From: Comamonas fluminis
Lineage (GTDB): Bacteria; Pseudomonadota; Gammaproteobacteria; Burkholderiales; Burkholderiaceae_C
NCBI RefSeq assembly: GCF_019186805.1
Contig: NZ_CP066783.1
Coordinates: 1,501,501 to 1,565,500 of the forward strand
DNA: 64,000 bases
Direction of reading: 5' to 3'
A program made the position numbers and the translations under genes. Shown here piece after piece: positions 8,960 to 17,497 of this stretch (the first letter of the stretch is position 1; each line of letters begins with the position of its first letter). The notes under the pieces were generated by a model that made no database searches, was not told where the DNA came from, and worked only from the letters and a program-made list of their open reading frames with translations.

Positions 8960-10019
8960 CGCGGCCGCCAAGGAACGTGAGCGCATCAAGCCCCCTGATG
9001 TGCTCAAGTACCCGTTCGAGCCCCCAAAGGCCGACGGCAGTCATGTGGAGATTGCGCCTGGCCTGTTGTGGCTGCGCATGCCCATGCCCATGGCTCTGGA
9101 CCATATCAACGTCTATCTGCTCAAGGATGGCGACGGCTGGGCGCTGGTGGATACAGGGCTGGGAATCCCGCGTACTTTTGAGTTGTGGGAGCAGATATTC
9201 ACCGAGAAGTTTGCGGGTCAGCCGCTGACGCGAGTGATCTGCACGCACTGCCACTACGACCACGCTGGCGCGGCTTGGTGGCTGCAGGAGCGGTTCAATG
9301 TGCCGCTGATCATGACCTTTGGCGAGTTCATGATGCTGCGTTCGCTGATGGGGCCACCGCCCGATCCGCTGCCGCAGTCGCACCGCGACTTCTACGCCCG
9401 AGCCGGTGTGACGGATGAAGAGCTGGACAAGATGGTCGGAGCCATGCGCAAAGACCCGTTCATGCCTCGTCATCCTGGCAACTACCAGCGCATTCGCGGT
9501 GGTGAGGTGCTACAGATTGGTGAGCGCGAATGGCGCGTAGTGATTGGTGAAGGCCATTCGCCTGAGCATGCCTGTCTCTATAACGAGGCAGACGGCATTC
9601 TGCTGGCGGGCGACCAGGTGTTGCCGCGCATCACCTCGAACGTGATGGTCAGTCCGGTAGAGCCTGAGGGTAATCCGCTCAAGTTCTGGCTGGATTCGCT
9701 GCAACGTCTGCACAGCCTGCCCGCAGATACGCTGGTACTGCCTTCGCATCAGGGTGTCTTCTATGGCCTGCACGATCGCCTGAATCAGGTGCGTGAGCAC
9801 CATGAGCAGCAGTTCGAGCTGGTCAGGGAATATCTGGCAGAAGTTGGCAAGGCCAGCGCTGCCGAATTGATGGTGGTGCTGTTCCCGCGGCTGCGCGGCC
9901 CGGTCGACAGACTGATGGCCCTAGGGGAAACCATAGCCCATTTAAACCTGCTTAAACAGGCAGGAGTGCTTTTGCGTCAGCCTGGCGCAGGCAAGATTGA
10001 GTATTTTTCGTTGGCCTGA
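8952..10019 (+). CDS. Metallo-beta-lactamase-fold hydrolase
   Basis: A 355-residue protein. GTG 8952 is chosen because GAGGAGG lies seven bases upstream and inside the end of the ligase gene. The MBL metal motif HCHYDHAG (HxHxDH) is at about residues 98-105. Further metal ligands are likely in GEGHSPEH and in LLAGDQVLPR, with a C-terminal LPSHQGVFYGLH. A winged-helix-like tail carries LNLLKQAGVLL. Known relatives hydrolyse thioesters, lactones or glutathione esters. Embedded between a CoA ligase and acyl-CoA dehydrogenases, it may be a CoA-thioesterase or lactonase for a steroid intermediate, but no member I know settles this. Confidence 0.82.
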   Translation: MDNAAAKERERIKPPDVLKYPFEPPKADGSHVEIAPGLLWLRMPMPMALDHINVYLLKDGDGWALVDTGLGIPRTFELWEQIFTEKFAGQPLTRVICTHCHYDHAGAAWWLQERFNVPLIMTFGEFMMLRSLMGPPPDPLPQSHRDFYARAGVTDEELDKMVGAMRKDPFMPRHPGNYQRIRGGEVLQIGEREWRVVIGEGHSPEHACLYNEADGILLAGDQVLPRITSNVMVSPVEPEGNPLKFWLDSLQRLHSLPADTLVLPSHQGVFYGLHDRLNQVREHHEQQFELVREYLAEVGKASAAELMVVLFPRLRGPVDRLMALGETIAHLNLLKQAGVLLRQPGAGKIEYFSLA

Positions 10020-10031
10020 GTTGAGGATGCC

Positions 10032-11225
10032 ATGACGGAACTAGAAACATTCAAACAAGAAGTCGCACAGTGGCTGCAGGAAAACTGCCCGGCCAGCATG
10101 CGCAGACCCATCGTGTCCGAAGAGATGGTGTGGGGTAGCTCCAAGCTGCAGTTCCTCAATGAGGATCAGAAGCTGTGGTTTGAGCGCATGCGTGACCGAG
10201 GCTGGTTTGCGCCGTCGTGGCCGAAGGAATACGGCGGTGGCGGCCTGTCGCCAAAGGAAGCTCGTATTCTTGAAACCGAGATGGCCCGCCTGGGCTGCCG
10301 CCAGCCCCAGTACAACCTGGGTGTGTGGATGCTGGGCCCGGTGCTGGTGGAAGTCGGCACCCATGAGCAAAAGCTGGAGCATCTGGTTCCCATGATGCGT
10401 GGAGAGCAGCGCTGGTGCCAGGGCTTTTCTGAACCCAATGCCGGTTCGGACCTGGCCAGCCTCAAGACATCGGCCAGGCGTGTGAGCGACGAGCAGGGCG
10501 AAGCCTATATCGTCAATGGCGGCAAGATCTGGACTTCGGACGGCGACAAGGGCGACTGGATGTACGCCCTGGTGCGCACCAGCAACGAAGGCAAGAAGCA
10601 GGATGGCATCAGCTTCCTGCTGATCGACATGAACAGCCCTGGCGTGACGGTCAAGCCGATCGAGCTGATCAGCGGCAAGTCCAGCTTCTGCCAGGTGTTC
10701 TTTGACGACGTGCGTGTGCCCGTGCGCCAGCTGGTTGGCAAGGAAGGCGAAGGCTGGTCGCTGGCTAAGAAGCTGCTGCAGCATGAGCGCGCCGCCATGT
10801 CCAAGTTCACCGAAGGCGGTGCACCGTCGCACGATGCACTCAAGACCGCACTGCCTTACATGGTGGACGAGCAAGGCAAGGTTGATAAGCCCGTGCTGCG
10901 CGACAAGCTGGCCAGTGTGCTGATGGATGCACAGGCCTTTGCGCTGACTCACCGTTACGTGACCGAGAAGGCACTGGCCCGCAAGGATGTCTCAGGCCCG
11001 TCCAGCATCATGAAGCTGGTGCAGACCGAGCAGGAAGTGGCCAAGTACGAACTGCTGGAGCAGGCGCTGGGCATGCGTGGTCTGGGCTGGGAGGGCGAAG
11101 ACTTCAGCGCCGATGAGCTGGAAGTCTGCCGCGCCTGGCTGCGGTCCAAGAGCTACACCATTGCGGGCGGTAGCTCCGAGGTGCAGCTGAACATCATTGC
11201 CAAGCGGGTGCTTGAGCTTCCGTAA
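10032..11225 (+). CDS. Acyl-CoA dehydrogenase (subunit with FAD motif)
   Basis: A 397-residue acyl-CoA dehydrogenase with FSEPNAGSDLASLKT in the flavin domain and the C-terminal IAGGSSEVQLNIIAKRVLELP, a functional form of the GGTxEIQ motif. It starts 12 bases after the MBL stop. With the next dehydrogenase (11385), which lacks that motif, it forms the second probable alpha2beta2 pair in this operon. TA441 literature ascribes 6-ene formation on the ring-opened C/D-ring acid to an acyl-CoA dehydrogenase pair (ORF28/ORF30). I cannot tell from sequence whether this pair corresponds to those or acts on the side chain. Confidence 0.9.
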   Translation: MTELETFKQEVAQWLQENCPASMRRPIVSEEMVWGSSKLQFLNEDQKLWFERMRDRGWFAPSWPKEYGGGGLSPKEARILETEMARLGCRQPQYNLGVWMLGPVLVEVGTHEQKLEHLVPMMRGEQRWCQGFSEPNAGSDLASLKTSARRVSDEQGEAYIVNGGKIWTSDGDKGDWMYALVRTSNEGKKQDGISFLLIDMNSPGVTVKPIELISGKSSFCQVFFDDVRVPVRQLVGKEGEGWSLAKKLLQHERAAMSKFTEGGAPSHDALKTALPYMVDEQGKVDKPVLRDKLASVLMDAQAFALTHRYVTEKALARKDVSGPSSIMKLVQTEQEVAKYELLEQALGMRGLGWEGEDFSADELEVCRAWLRSKSYTIAGGSSEVQLNIIAKRVLELP

Positions 11226-11335
11226 CCCCCTGAGGCGCCGCGCGCCTTCCCCCTTTGTCGCTTCGCGCAAGGGGGACGACGCCCTCGCCGCAAGGCGGCT
11301 CTTGCTCGGCGTCCCTGAGTTGGAGCCTGGGGGCG
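11226..11335. repeat. GC-rich REP-like intergenic repeat
   Basis: A dense set of inverted repeats fills the gap between two dehydrogenase genes. CCCCCTT pairs with AAGGGGG about 20 bases apart, GACGCC pairs with GGCGTC, and GCCGC-AAG-GCGGC sits inside. Its composition (CCCCCTGAGGCGCC start, GGCGTCCCTG end) is one I recognise as a dispersed Comamonadaceae intergenic sequence. It may form a stable RNA structure that stabilises the upstream message or reduces downstream expression within the operon. Confidence 0.6.
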
Positions 11336-11384
11336 TGGCGATCTGTGCTGCTTGCAAATATAGAAATCAATTGGAGACAAGAAT

Positions 11385-12512
11385 ATGACCATGCTTTTGT
11401 CGCAAGAGCAAGAATTGCTCAAGGACAGCGCCATCGCCTTTTTGGCTGAGGAAGCGCCGGTTGCCCAGCAGCGTCGTCTGCGGGATGAAAAGGTCAAGCA
11501 GGGCTTTGACGATGAGACCTGGCAGCAGATGGTGGAGATGGGCTGGCCCGTGGCCGTGCTGCCAGAAGAACATGATGGGCTGGCTGCAGGCTATCTGGGT
11601 TTGGGCAGCGTGTTTGAGGCCATTGGCCGCAATCTGTCTGCGCAGCCGCTGCTGAGTCAGGCGGTCATGGCTCCCGAGCTGCTGATTCGTGCGGGTTCCA
11701 AAGCGCAGCAGTCTCACTGGCTGCCCTTGCTGGCCGCTGGTGAAGCACGCATTGCCGTGGCTACCGATGAAAAGTCTGGCGAGCACCTGCCTGCCAAGCT
11801 CTCGACGATCACGACCCAGACGGGCACGGGCTGGAGCCTGAGCGGCGAGAAGTCCTTTGTGATTGATGCGGTTGGTGCCAATGCACTGATCGTGCTGGCG
11901 GCTTCTGCCGAAGGTGCCCCAGGCTTGTGGCTGGTGCCTGCGGACGCTCAAGGTGTCACAGTGCATCACGTCGCAATGGTCGACAGCCGCAATATGGCGC
12001 GCGTGCAGTTTGACAAGGTCGCACTGACGGCTGAGATGGCACTGGTGGCCATGCCTGCAACTCAGGCGCTGGATGAGGTGCTGGATCGCGCCCGTGCTTG
12101 CCTGGCTGCAGAGGCTCTGGGCCTGCTGCGTGAAGTGTTTGAGCGCACGGTTGCCTATCTGAAGGAGCGTGTGCAGTTCGATACGGTGATTGGTTCTTTC
12201 CAAGCGCTGCAGCACCGTGCATCGCGCCTGTATGTTGAGCTGGAGCTGCTGGAGAGCTGCGTGCTGGCGGCGCTGGAGGCGATCGATTCGGGCCGTGAAT
12301 CCAGGGTGGCAGAGCATGCGAGTCTGGCCAAGGCCAAGGCCTCCGACCTGTGCGAGAGGCTGTGCAACGAAGCCATTCAGCTGCACGGTGGCATTGGGGT
12401 GACCGATGAACTCGATATCGGTCTGTTCTTCAAGCGCGCTCGCGTGCTGCAGCGCTTGCTGGGGGATGGTGGCTATCACCGCGCCCGTTTTGCCCAGTTG
12501 AAAGGCTTCTGA
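11385..12512 (+). CDS. Acyl-CoA dehydrogenase-like subunit without C-terminal FAD motif
   Basis: A 375-residue acyl-CoA dehydrogenase-fold protein starting after TTGGAGACAAGAAT. The N-terminal helical domain (LSQEQELLKDSAIAFLAEEAP) and the C-terminal helix (RVQFDTVIGSFQALQHR) are present. The C-terminus ends LHGGIGVTDELDIGLFFKRARVLQ without the GGTxEIQ motif. This mirrors the 3174 gene and supports a heteromeric pair with the gene at 10032. The stop overlaps closely with the next ligase start (one-base gap), indicating tight co-translation. Confidence 0.87.
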   Translation: MTMLLSQEQELLKDSAIAFLAEEAPVAQQRRLRDEKVKQGFDDETWQQMVEMGWPVAVLPEEHDGLAAGYLGLGSVFEAIGRNLSAQPLLSQAVMAPELLIRAGSKAQQSHWLPLLAAGEARIAVATDEKSGEHLPAKLSTITTQTGTGWSLSGEKSFVIDAVGANALIVLAASAEGAPGLWLVPADAQGVTVHHVAMVDSRNMARVQFDKVALTAEMALVAMPATQALDEVLDRARACLAAEALGLLREVFERTVAYLKERVQFDTVIGSFQALQHRASRLYVELELLESCVLAALEAIDSGRESRVAEHASLAKAKASDLCERLCNEAIQLHGGIGVTDELDIGLFFKRARVLQRLLGDGGYHRARFAQLKGF

Positions 12513-12513
12513 G

Positions 12514-14223
12514 ATGAGCACCCCCAGCAATGTTTCTATCGGTGAAACCATCAAGGGCATTCGTGCCCGCCTGACTTCGCCCGGCGCGCCGTTTGAGCTG
12601 CAGCAGGCCACGCTGGCCGATGGCCGCAGTTTCACCAGCTACCGCAATGCCTTCCAGACCCTGCCTCAGCTGCTCAATGCCGGGCGTGCCCATGGCGCAG
12701 CGGAGTTCATGGTCTATGGCGAGGATCGCTGGACCTTTGATCGCTTCTTTGCAGCAGTTGATGCCGTGGCAAGCCGACTGCAAAAGCAGCAAGGCGTGAA
12801 GGCGGGCGATCGCATTGCCATCGCCATGCGTAACCGTCCAGAGTGGGCAGTGGCATTTGCGGCTGCAGCCTCCATCGGTGCCGTGCCGGTGCCCATCAAT
12901 AGCTTTGGTCTGACCAGCGAGCTGATGAGCAATCTGGAGGACACCACGCCCACCTGGTTGATTTGCGACGCAGACCGCTTTGAGCGAGTCAAGCAGACCA
13001 TTGGCGCGACGGGGATCAAGGTCACCGTGGTCGATGGAGAAGAGGGCGATGTTGCCTGGAGTTCATTGGTTGCAAGTGGTCATGGCGGATGGGATGCCCC
13101 CGTTCTGCAGGCCGACGACACGGCCTTGATTCTGTTCACATCGGGTGCGACCAGTCGTGCCAAGGGCGTGGAGTCCACGCACCGTGCTGTGTGCCAGGCG
13201 ATTTTCAATATCGACTACATCGGCGCAGTTGCTGCCATGACCTCGCCCGATGCCGTCGCTGCCATCATGGCGCGCCAGCTGCAGCCCACCATTCTGTCTG
13301 CCGTTCCGCTGTTCCATGTCAGCGGACTGCATGCCCAGCTGCTGACCAGCTTGCGCCATGGACGGCGTCTGATCTTTGTCCATCGCTGGGATCCAGAAAA
13401 GGCGGTGGAGCTGATTCAGAAAGAGAAGGTCACGCAGTTCAATGGTGCACCCAGCATGGTGCAGCAGCTCATCAATATTCCAGGCTTTGAGCGCCCCGAG
13501 ATTTCGGGAAATCTGTCTGGGGTGGGCTTTGGCGGCGGTGCATTGCACCCACGCCTGATTGATGAAGTACTGGGCAAGTTCAGCGGCCGTATGTCTGGCA
13601 TTGGCTTTGGTTTGACGGAGTCCAATGGTGTGTGTGCAGGCAGCTCAGGGCGCATGTTTGAAGCGCACCCGCGCAGTGCAGGCGTACTCTCGCCCATCAT
13701 TGATGTGCGCATTGCCGATCTGGATGGCCAGCCTTTGCCAGAGGGGCAGGCTGGTGAAGTCTGGCTGCGTGGCGTGACGCTGATGGAGCGTTATTGGGGC
13801 GATGAAGAGTCCACAAACAACGCCGTGCACGATGGCTGGTTCCGTACCGGAGATATAGGCGTTTTGGACGATGAGGGTTTCATCACCATCGTTGATCGCA
13901 TCAAGGATGTGATCAATCGCAGCGGTGAAAAAATTGCGGCTGCAGAGGTTGAAGCCTGTCTTTTGCTGCATGAAGGTCTGGAGGAGGCCGCAGTCTTCTC
14001 GATGCCGCATGAGGTGACGGGAGAGCAGGTGGTTGCCGTAGTCGTTGGCAAGCCGCAGACGTCGCTTTCCGAGGCATTGCTGCGCGAATTTGTCTCGCAG
14101 CGACTGGCTGGCTACAAGGTTCCCAACAAGATTCTGGTGCGCGATCAGCCGCTGCCGCGCAACCCTGCTGGAAAAATGCTCAAAGCTTCCATTCGCAAGG
14201 AATTTGAGCACCTGGTTGTGTGA
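12514..14223 (+). CDS. AMP-forming acyl-CoA ligase with altered phosphate loop
   Basis: A 569-residue class I adenylate-forming enzyme, last gene of the long operon. The phosphate-binding loop reads LFTSGATSRAKGVESTHR rather than the usual SGTTGxPKG; the Lys is retained. GFGLTESNG, the RTGDIGVLDDEGF segment and the C-terminal catalytic Lys region RNPAGKMLKASIRKE are normal. It probably activates a steroid-derived acid. It is distinct from the FATP-type ligase (7148) and from ORF18 (37392), so the region encodes three ligases, presumably for different intermediates. Confidence 0.87.
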   Translation: MSTPSNVSIGETIKGIRARLTSPGAPFELQQATLADGRSFTSYRNAFQTLPQLLNAGRAHGAAEFMVYGEDRWTFDRFFAAVDAVASRLQKQQGVKAGDRIAIAMRNRPEWAVAFAAAASIGAVPVPINSFGLTSELMSNLEDTTPTWLICDADRFERVKQTIGATGIKVTVVDGEEGDVAWSSLVASGHGGWDAPVLQADDTALILFTSGATSRAKGVESTHRAVCQAIFNIDYIGAVAAMTSPDAVAAIMARQLQPTILSAVPLFHVSGLHAQLLTSLRHGRRLIFVHRWDPEKAVELIQKEKVTQFNGAPSMVQQLINIPGFERPEISGNLSGVGFGGGALHPRLIDEVLGKFSGRMSGIGFGLTESNGVCAGSSGRMFEAHPRSAGVLSPIIDVRIADLDGQPLPEGQAGEVWLRGVTLMERYWGDEESTNNAVHDGWFRTGDIGVLDDEGFITIVDRIKDVINRSGEKIAAAEVEACLLLHEGLEEAAVFSMPHEVTGEQVVAVVVGKPQTSLSEALLREFVSQRLAGYKVPNKILVRDQPLPRNPAGKMLKASIRKEFEHLVV

Positions 14224-14283
14224 TTTTGATGAGTGAGATGCGCTGAAAATTTCAGTGCATCTGCATCCCTGTTTACCCTTGTG

Positions 14284-14317
14284 AAACCCGCTCCAGCGCA
14301 AGCTGCAGCGGGTTTTT
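14284..14317 (+). terminator. Rho-independent terminator of the long side-chain operon
   Basis: AAACCCGCT pairs with AGCGGGTTT around a short loop and is followed by TTT. It lies 60 bases after the ligase stop and ends the operon that begins at 1396. Confidence 0.8.
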
Positions 14318-14361
14318 CATTGGGGATTTGAAGTGCGAAAACTGGCTAGGGTCTGTCAGTA

Positions 14362-14377
14362 GTCTCATCAGACGATG
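14362..14377 (-). promoter_or_regulatory. Candidate steroid-regulon operator, copy C
   Basis: Read on the minus strand it is CATCGTCT-GATG-AGAC followed by TA. It lies 122 bases before the DUF1329 gene, pointing the same way relative to its gene as copies B2, D and E. It is the only element of note in the 14318-14499 spacer. Confidence 0.6.
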
Positions 14378-14499
14378 GGAAAAAAGTTCGACAGAGCGAG
14401 TATCCGCTTGCCATCACAGGCGAGGCAAAAAGAGCAACAGATGGCGATGCCAGTTTGTAGCACTTTCAAAAAATAAGTTCCAGAACCTAGGAGACAGAG

Positions 14500-15879
14500 A
14501 TGAAGTTTGTAGAAGCCAAGACTCAACTCGCGGTAGCAGTGGGTTTGATGCTTGCAACATCGGTATGGGCGAAGGTACCGGCAAGCGAGGCGGAGCAGCT
14601 GGGCAAAGAGCTGACATGCGTTGGCGCCATCAAGGCGGGCAACAAGGAAGGCACGATTCCCGAGTTCACCGGCAAGTGGGCAGGCGCGCCCGCTGGCGTG
14701 GCTCATACGCCCCATAGCGGCAAGCATCCTGTGGATGTCTATGCGAATGAAAAGCCAATTTTCAGCATCACGGCTGAAAATCTGGATAAGTATGCAGACA
14801 AGCTGAGTGATGGTCAGAAGGCCATGTTCAAGAAGTACCCTGCGACTTTCCGAATCCCCGTGTATCAGGGGCACCGTGATTTCCGTTACCCCGATTACGT
14901 CTGCGAAATTGCGAAGAAGAATGCTCTGGAATCGGAAGTGATTGAAAACGGCCTGGCGATCAAGGGCTATTTTGGTGCGATCAACTTCCCTATTCCCAAG
15001 AATGGTCTGGAGCTGCTCTGGAATAACCAGTTGCCAACGCGCGCAGCCTCTGAAACCATCATCCGTGACATGGCCAACGTGCTGTCCGATGGCTCCATGA
15101 GTTTTGGCCGCATGCTGAACCAGAATCTGGATCGAGTGAACGACCCGGAAAATCGTGGCAAGCCCGTGGAAGGCATTCAGGCATACAGCCAGACAAAGGG
15201 CTTGCTGCCAGAGCGTGAGAAAGGCGGGGTGACCAACTCGGTTGAACCCGTGAATTACGCGAAGGACAAGCGTCTGGCGTGGAGCTATGACCCCGGTACT
15301 CGTCGTGTGCGTCAGGTGCCTGAGTATGGTTTCGACCAGCCTATGACTGGTACCGGCGGCAAGATGACGATTGACTCGGATCGTTTCTTCAATGGCTCAC
15401 CCGAGCGCTACAACTGGAAGTCGCTTGGCAAGAAGGAAATGTATGTTCCTGCCAATAACTTCAAGATTCACCAGCCAACCGTGAAGTACGCGGATCTGCT
15501 GAAAGTGAATCACGCAAATCCCGATTTCATGCGCTACGAACTGCGCCGCGTCTGGGTTCTGGAAGGCACCTTGAAGGAAGGCTTCCGCCATGTGTATGGC
15601 AAGCGTGTGATGTTCCTGGATGAGGACACCGGCCAGGCTGTGGTTTCGGACTTCTACGATGCCCGTGGTCAGTTGTGGCAGCACGCATTGATCAACTACT
15701 ACTACTCGTACGACATCAATGCTTGGCATGCAGGAACTTCGTTCTATCACGACCTTAATTCCGGCGGCTACATGGGCTACAACCTTTTCCAGGAACGTCC
15801 CGTTGGACCGATTCTGAACAAGGGCAACCTGACCCCAGCCATGTACACGCCCGAAGCCGCACGTAACGCTGGCAACTAA
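14500..15879 (+). CDS. DUF1329 family exported protein
   Basis: A 459-residue protein with a signal peptide (hydrophobic core AVAVGLMLATSVWA, cleavage near residue 25) and a GGAGACAGAG ribosome site. The sequence has the DUF1329 pattern of a periplasmic/outer-membrane LolA-like protein, with a C-terminal YEPHRV-like region (YELRRVWVLEGTLKEG) and a conserved RVMFLDEDTG block. DUF1329 genes are habitually paired with DUF1302 genes, as here (15903). They co-occur with MMPL and YCF48 genes in hydrophobic-substrate loci. I infer a part in steroid uptake or envelope handling; no biochemical role is established from sequence. Confidence 0.85.
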   Translation: MKFVEAKTQLAVAVGLMLATSVWAKVPASEAEQLGKELTCVGAIKAGNKEGTIPEFTGKWAGAPAGVAHTPHSGKHPVDVYANEKPIFSITAENLDKYADKLSDGQKAMFKKYPATFRIPVYQGHRDFRYPDYVCEIAKKNALESEVIENGLAIKGYFGAINFPIPKNGLELLWNNQLPTRAASETIIRDMANVLSDGSMSFGRMLNQNLDRVNDPENRGKPVEGIQAYSQTKGLLPEREKGGVTNSVEPVNYAKDKRLAWSYDPGTRRVRQVPEYGFDQPMTGTGGKMTIDSDRFFNGSPERYNWKSLGKKEMYVPANNFKIHQPTVKYADLLKVNHANPDFMRYELRRVWVLEGTLKEGFRHVYGKRVMFLDEDTGQAVVSDFYDARGQLWQHALINYYYSYDINAWHAGTSFYHDLNSGGYMGYNLFQERPVGPILNKGNLTPAMYTPEAARNAGN

Positions 15880-15902
15880 GTTTTATCAACGAGCGACTGA
15901 CT

Positions 15903-17426
15903 ATGAAAAAAAACATGAAGAAACTCACCCCCATTGCAGTGGCCGCACTGCTGTCTCTGGGCATGGGTGCTGTTCACGCGGGGGAGACGATCGAATTTGG
16001 TGATGGCTACAAATTCGACTGGCGTCTGAACATGAGCTATGGCCTGGGTGTTCGCCTGGGGAACCCCTCTCCCGTGATTGCCTCTGATGGTAATAACAAC
16101 TTTAAGAAGGGTTCGCTCACGGCAAATCGCCTGGGTGCAGTCTGGGAAAGCAAATTTTCCAAGGGCGACAGCGGCTTTGTTCTGAATGCAAGTACCTTCT
16201 ATGACGATGTGTACCACCAGACCAATGACAACCCTAATAAGTACATTTCCACGGGCGGTACTCCCAACGAGTTCACGTCTGCAGCCAAGCGCTATGGTGG
16301 TGGCTATTCGCGTCTGCTCGATACGTATGCATACACCAGCTTCAACATGGGTGAAACCCGTGCCACGGTGCGTGTTGGTAAGCAGGTGGTGAACTGGGGC
16401 GAGTCCATGTACTTCGCCAATATCGCTGGAGCCCAAGGCCCCAGCGATGCGGCAAAGTCGGCTTCTCCTGGTGCTGAAATCAAGGAAATTCTGCTGCCTG
16501 AAGATCAGATCTCAGCGTCGCTGGAAGTCAGCCCCAAGCTCTCGCTGCTGGCGCACTACCAGTTTGGCTTCCATGAAACGCTTTTGCCAGCCGTTGGTAT
16601 GTACACCAGCACTGCTAACGCTGTGGGCCCAGGCACTACCTGCGCATACAACGTGGGCGCTGCGTGCTACTCCAAGTACCGTGGAGATATTCGTCCGAGC
16701 AGTTCCGGCCAGTTTGGTATCGGTGGTCGCTATCGTGTGACGGATGAAACGGAAGTTGGCGTTTATTACCTGAACTACAACGATCGCTCTCCTAGTGTTA
16801 TCAGCGATGGCCGAGGCGGTTACAACATCCGATATTTTGACGATATCAAGATGCTGGCCTCCACTGTGAGCACGACCTTTGGTAAGTTCTCGGCATTCGG
16901 TGAAGCCAGCTACCGCAAGGGCACTCCCGTGTCTGTGAATTTAACGGCGGGATCGACTACCGGTACTGTGGTTCGCGGCGATGTGATTCAAGGTAACGTG
17001 GGTGGCATCTTCAATATCGGGCGCACCGGTTTTGCGGATGACGTTAGCTTGGCTGCTGAAGTTTCTGGTTCTCGAGTGATGAGCGTGGATCAAGGCAGCA
17101 CTGCTGCCATGAACTACCAGACGCGTAACTCTCTGGTTGCTGGTGCGACACTGACACTGGGCTATCCAGGTATCTTCGAAGGCTGGGATTTGACCGTGCC
17201 TATCAGCTACCAGAGCCAGATCAGTGGCCGTGCGACTGTGGGGACTTTCGGTGGTGGTCAGGGTGACAGCCGTCTGAGCATCGGTGCGACATTTGTGCGT
17301 AAGAGCAATCTGTCCATCAACGTTGCCTACATCAACTACTTAGGCAATCCTTCGATGGATACATTGCGCTATCGCACCATGACAGACCGCGACCAGCTGT
17401 CTGTAACTGCCAAGTACTCGTTCTGA
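15903..17426 (+). CDS. DUF1302 family outer-membrane protein (beta-barrel)
   Basis: A 507-residue protein with a signal peptide (PIAVAALLSLGMGAVHA). It continues in alternating aromatic/hydrophobic strands typical of a porin-like barrel and ends in VTAKYSF, the C-terminal phenylalanine of outer-membrane barrels. It follows the DUF1329 gene by 23 bases. The DUF1302/DUF1329 pair, with the MMPL and YCF48 genes at 19221-22690, looks like an import or envelope system for the steroid substrate. This is inference from gene association. Confidence 0.85.
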   Translation: MKKNMKKLTPIAVAALLSLGMGAVHAGETIEFGDGYKFDWRLNMSYGLGVRLGNPSPVIASDGNNNFKKGSLTANRLGAVWESKFSKGDSGFVLNASTFYDDVYHQTNDNPNKYISTGGTPNEFTSAAKRYGGGYSRLLDTYAYTSFNMGETRATVRVGKQVVNWGESMYFANIAGAQGPSDAAKSASPGAEIKEILLPEDQISASLEVSPKLSLLAHYQFGFHETLLPAVGMYTSTANAVGPGTTCAYNVGAACYSKYRGDIRPSSSGQFGIGGRYRVTDETEVGVYYLNYNDRSPSVISDGRGGYNIRYFDDIKMLASTVSTTFGKFSAFGEASYRKGTPVSVNLTAGSTTGTVVRGDVIQGNVGGIFNIGRTGFADDVSLAAEVSGSRVMSVDQGSTAAMNYQTRNSLVAGATLTLGYPGIFEGWDLTVPISYQSQISGRATVGTFGGGQGDSRLSIGATFVRKSNLSINVAYINYLGNPSMDTLRYRTMTDRDQLSVTAKYSF

Positions 17427-17449
17427 TTTTCAGCAACGAGCCCTCTCAC

Positions 17450-17474
17450 AAAAGCCCGGGCCTCCCGGGCTTTT
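17450..17474 (+). terminator. Rho-independent terminator after the DUF1302 gene
   Basis: AAAAGCCCGGG-CCT-CCCGGGCTTTT forms an 11-base-pair stem with a flanking T-run. It ends 23 bases before the next start codon, so expression of the next gene needs read-through or a very short promoter. Confidence 0.85.
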
Positions 17475-17497
17475 GTGTCTGAGATGGGAGTAAGCAA

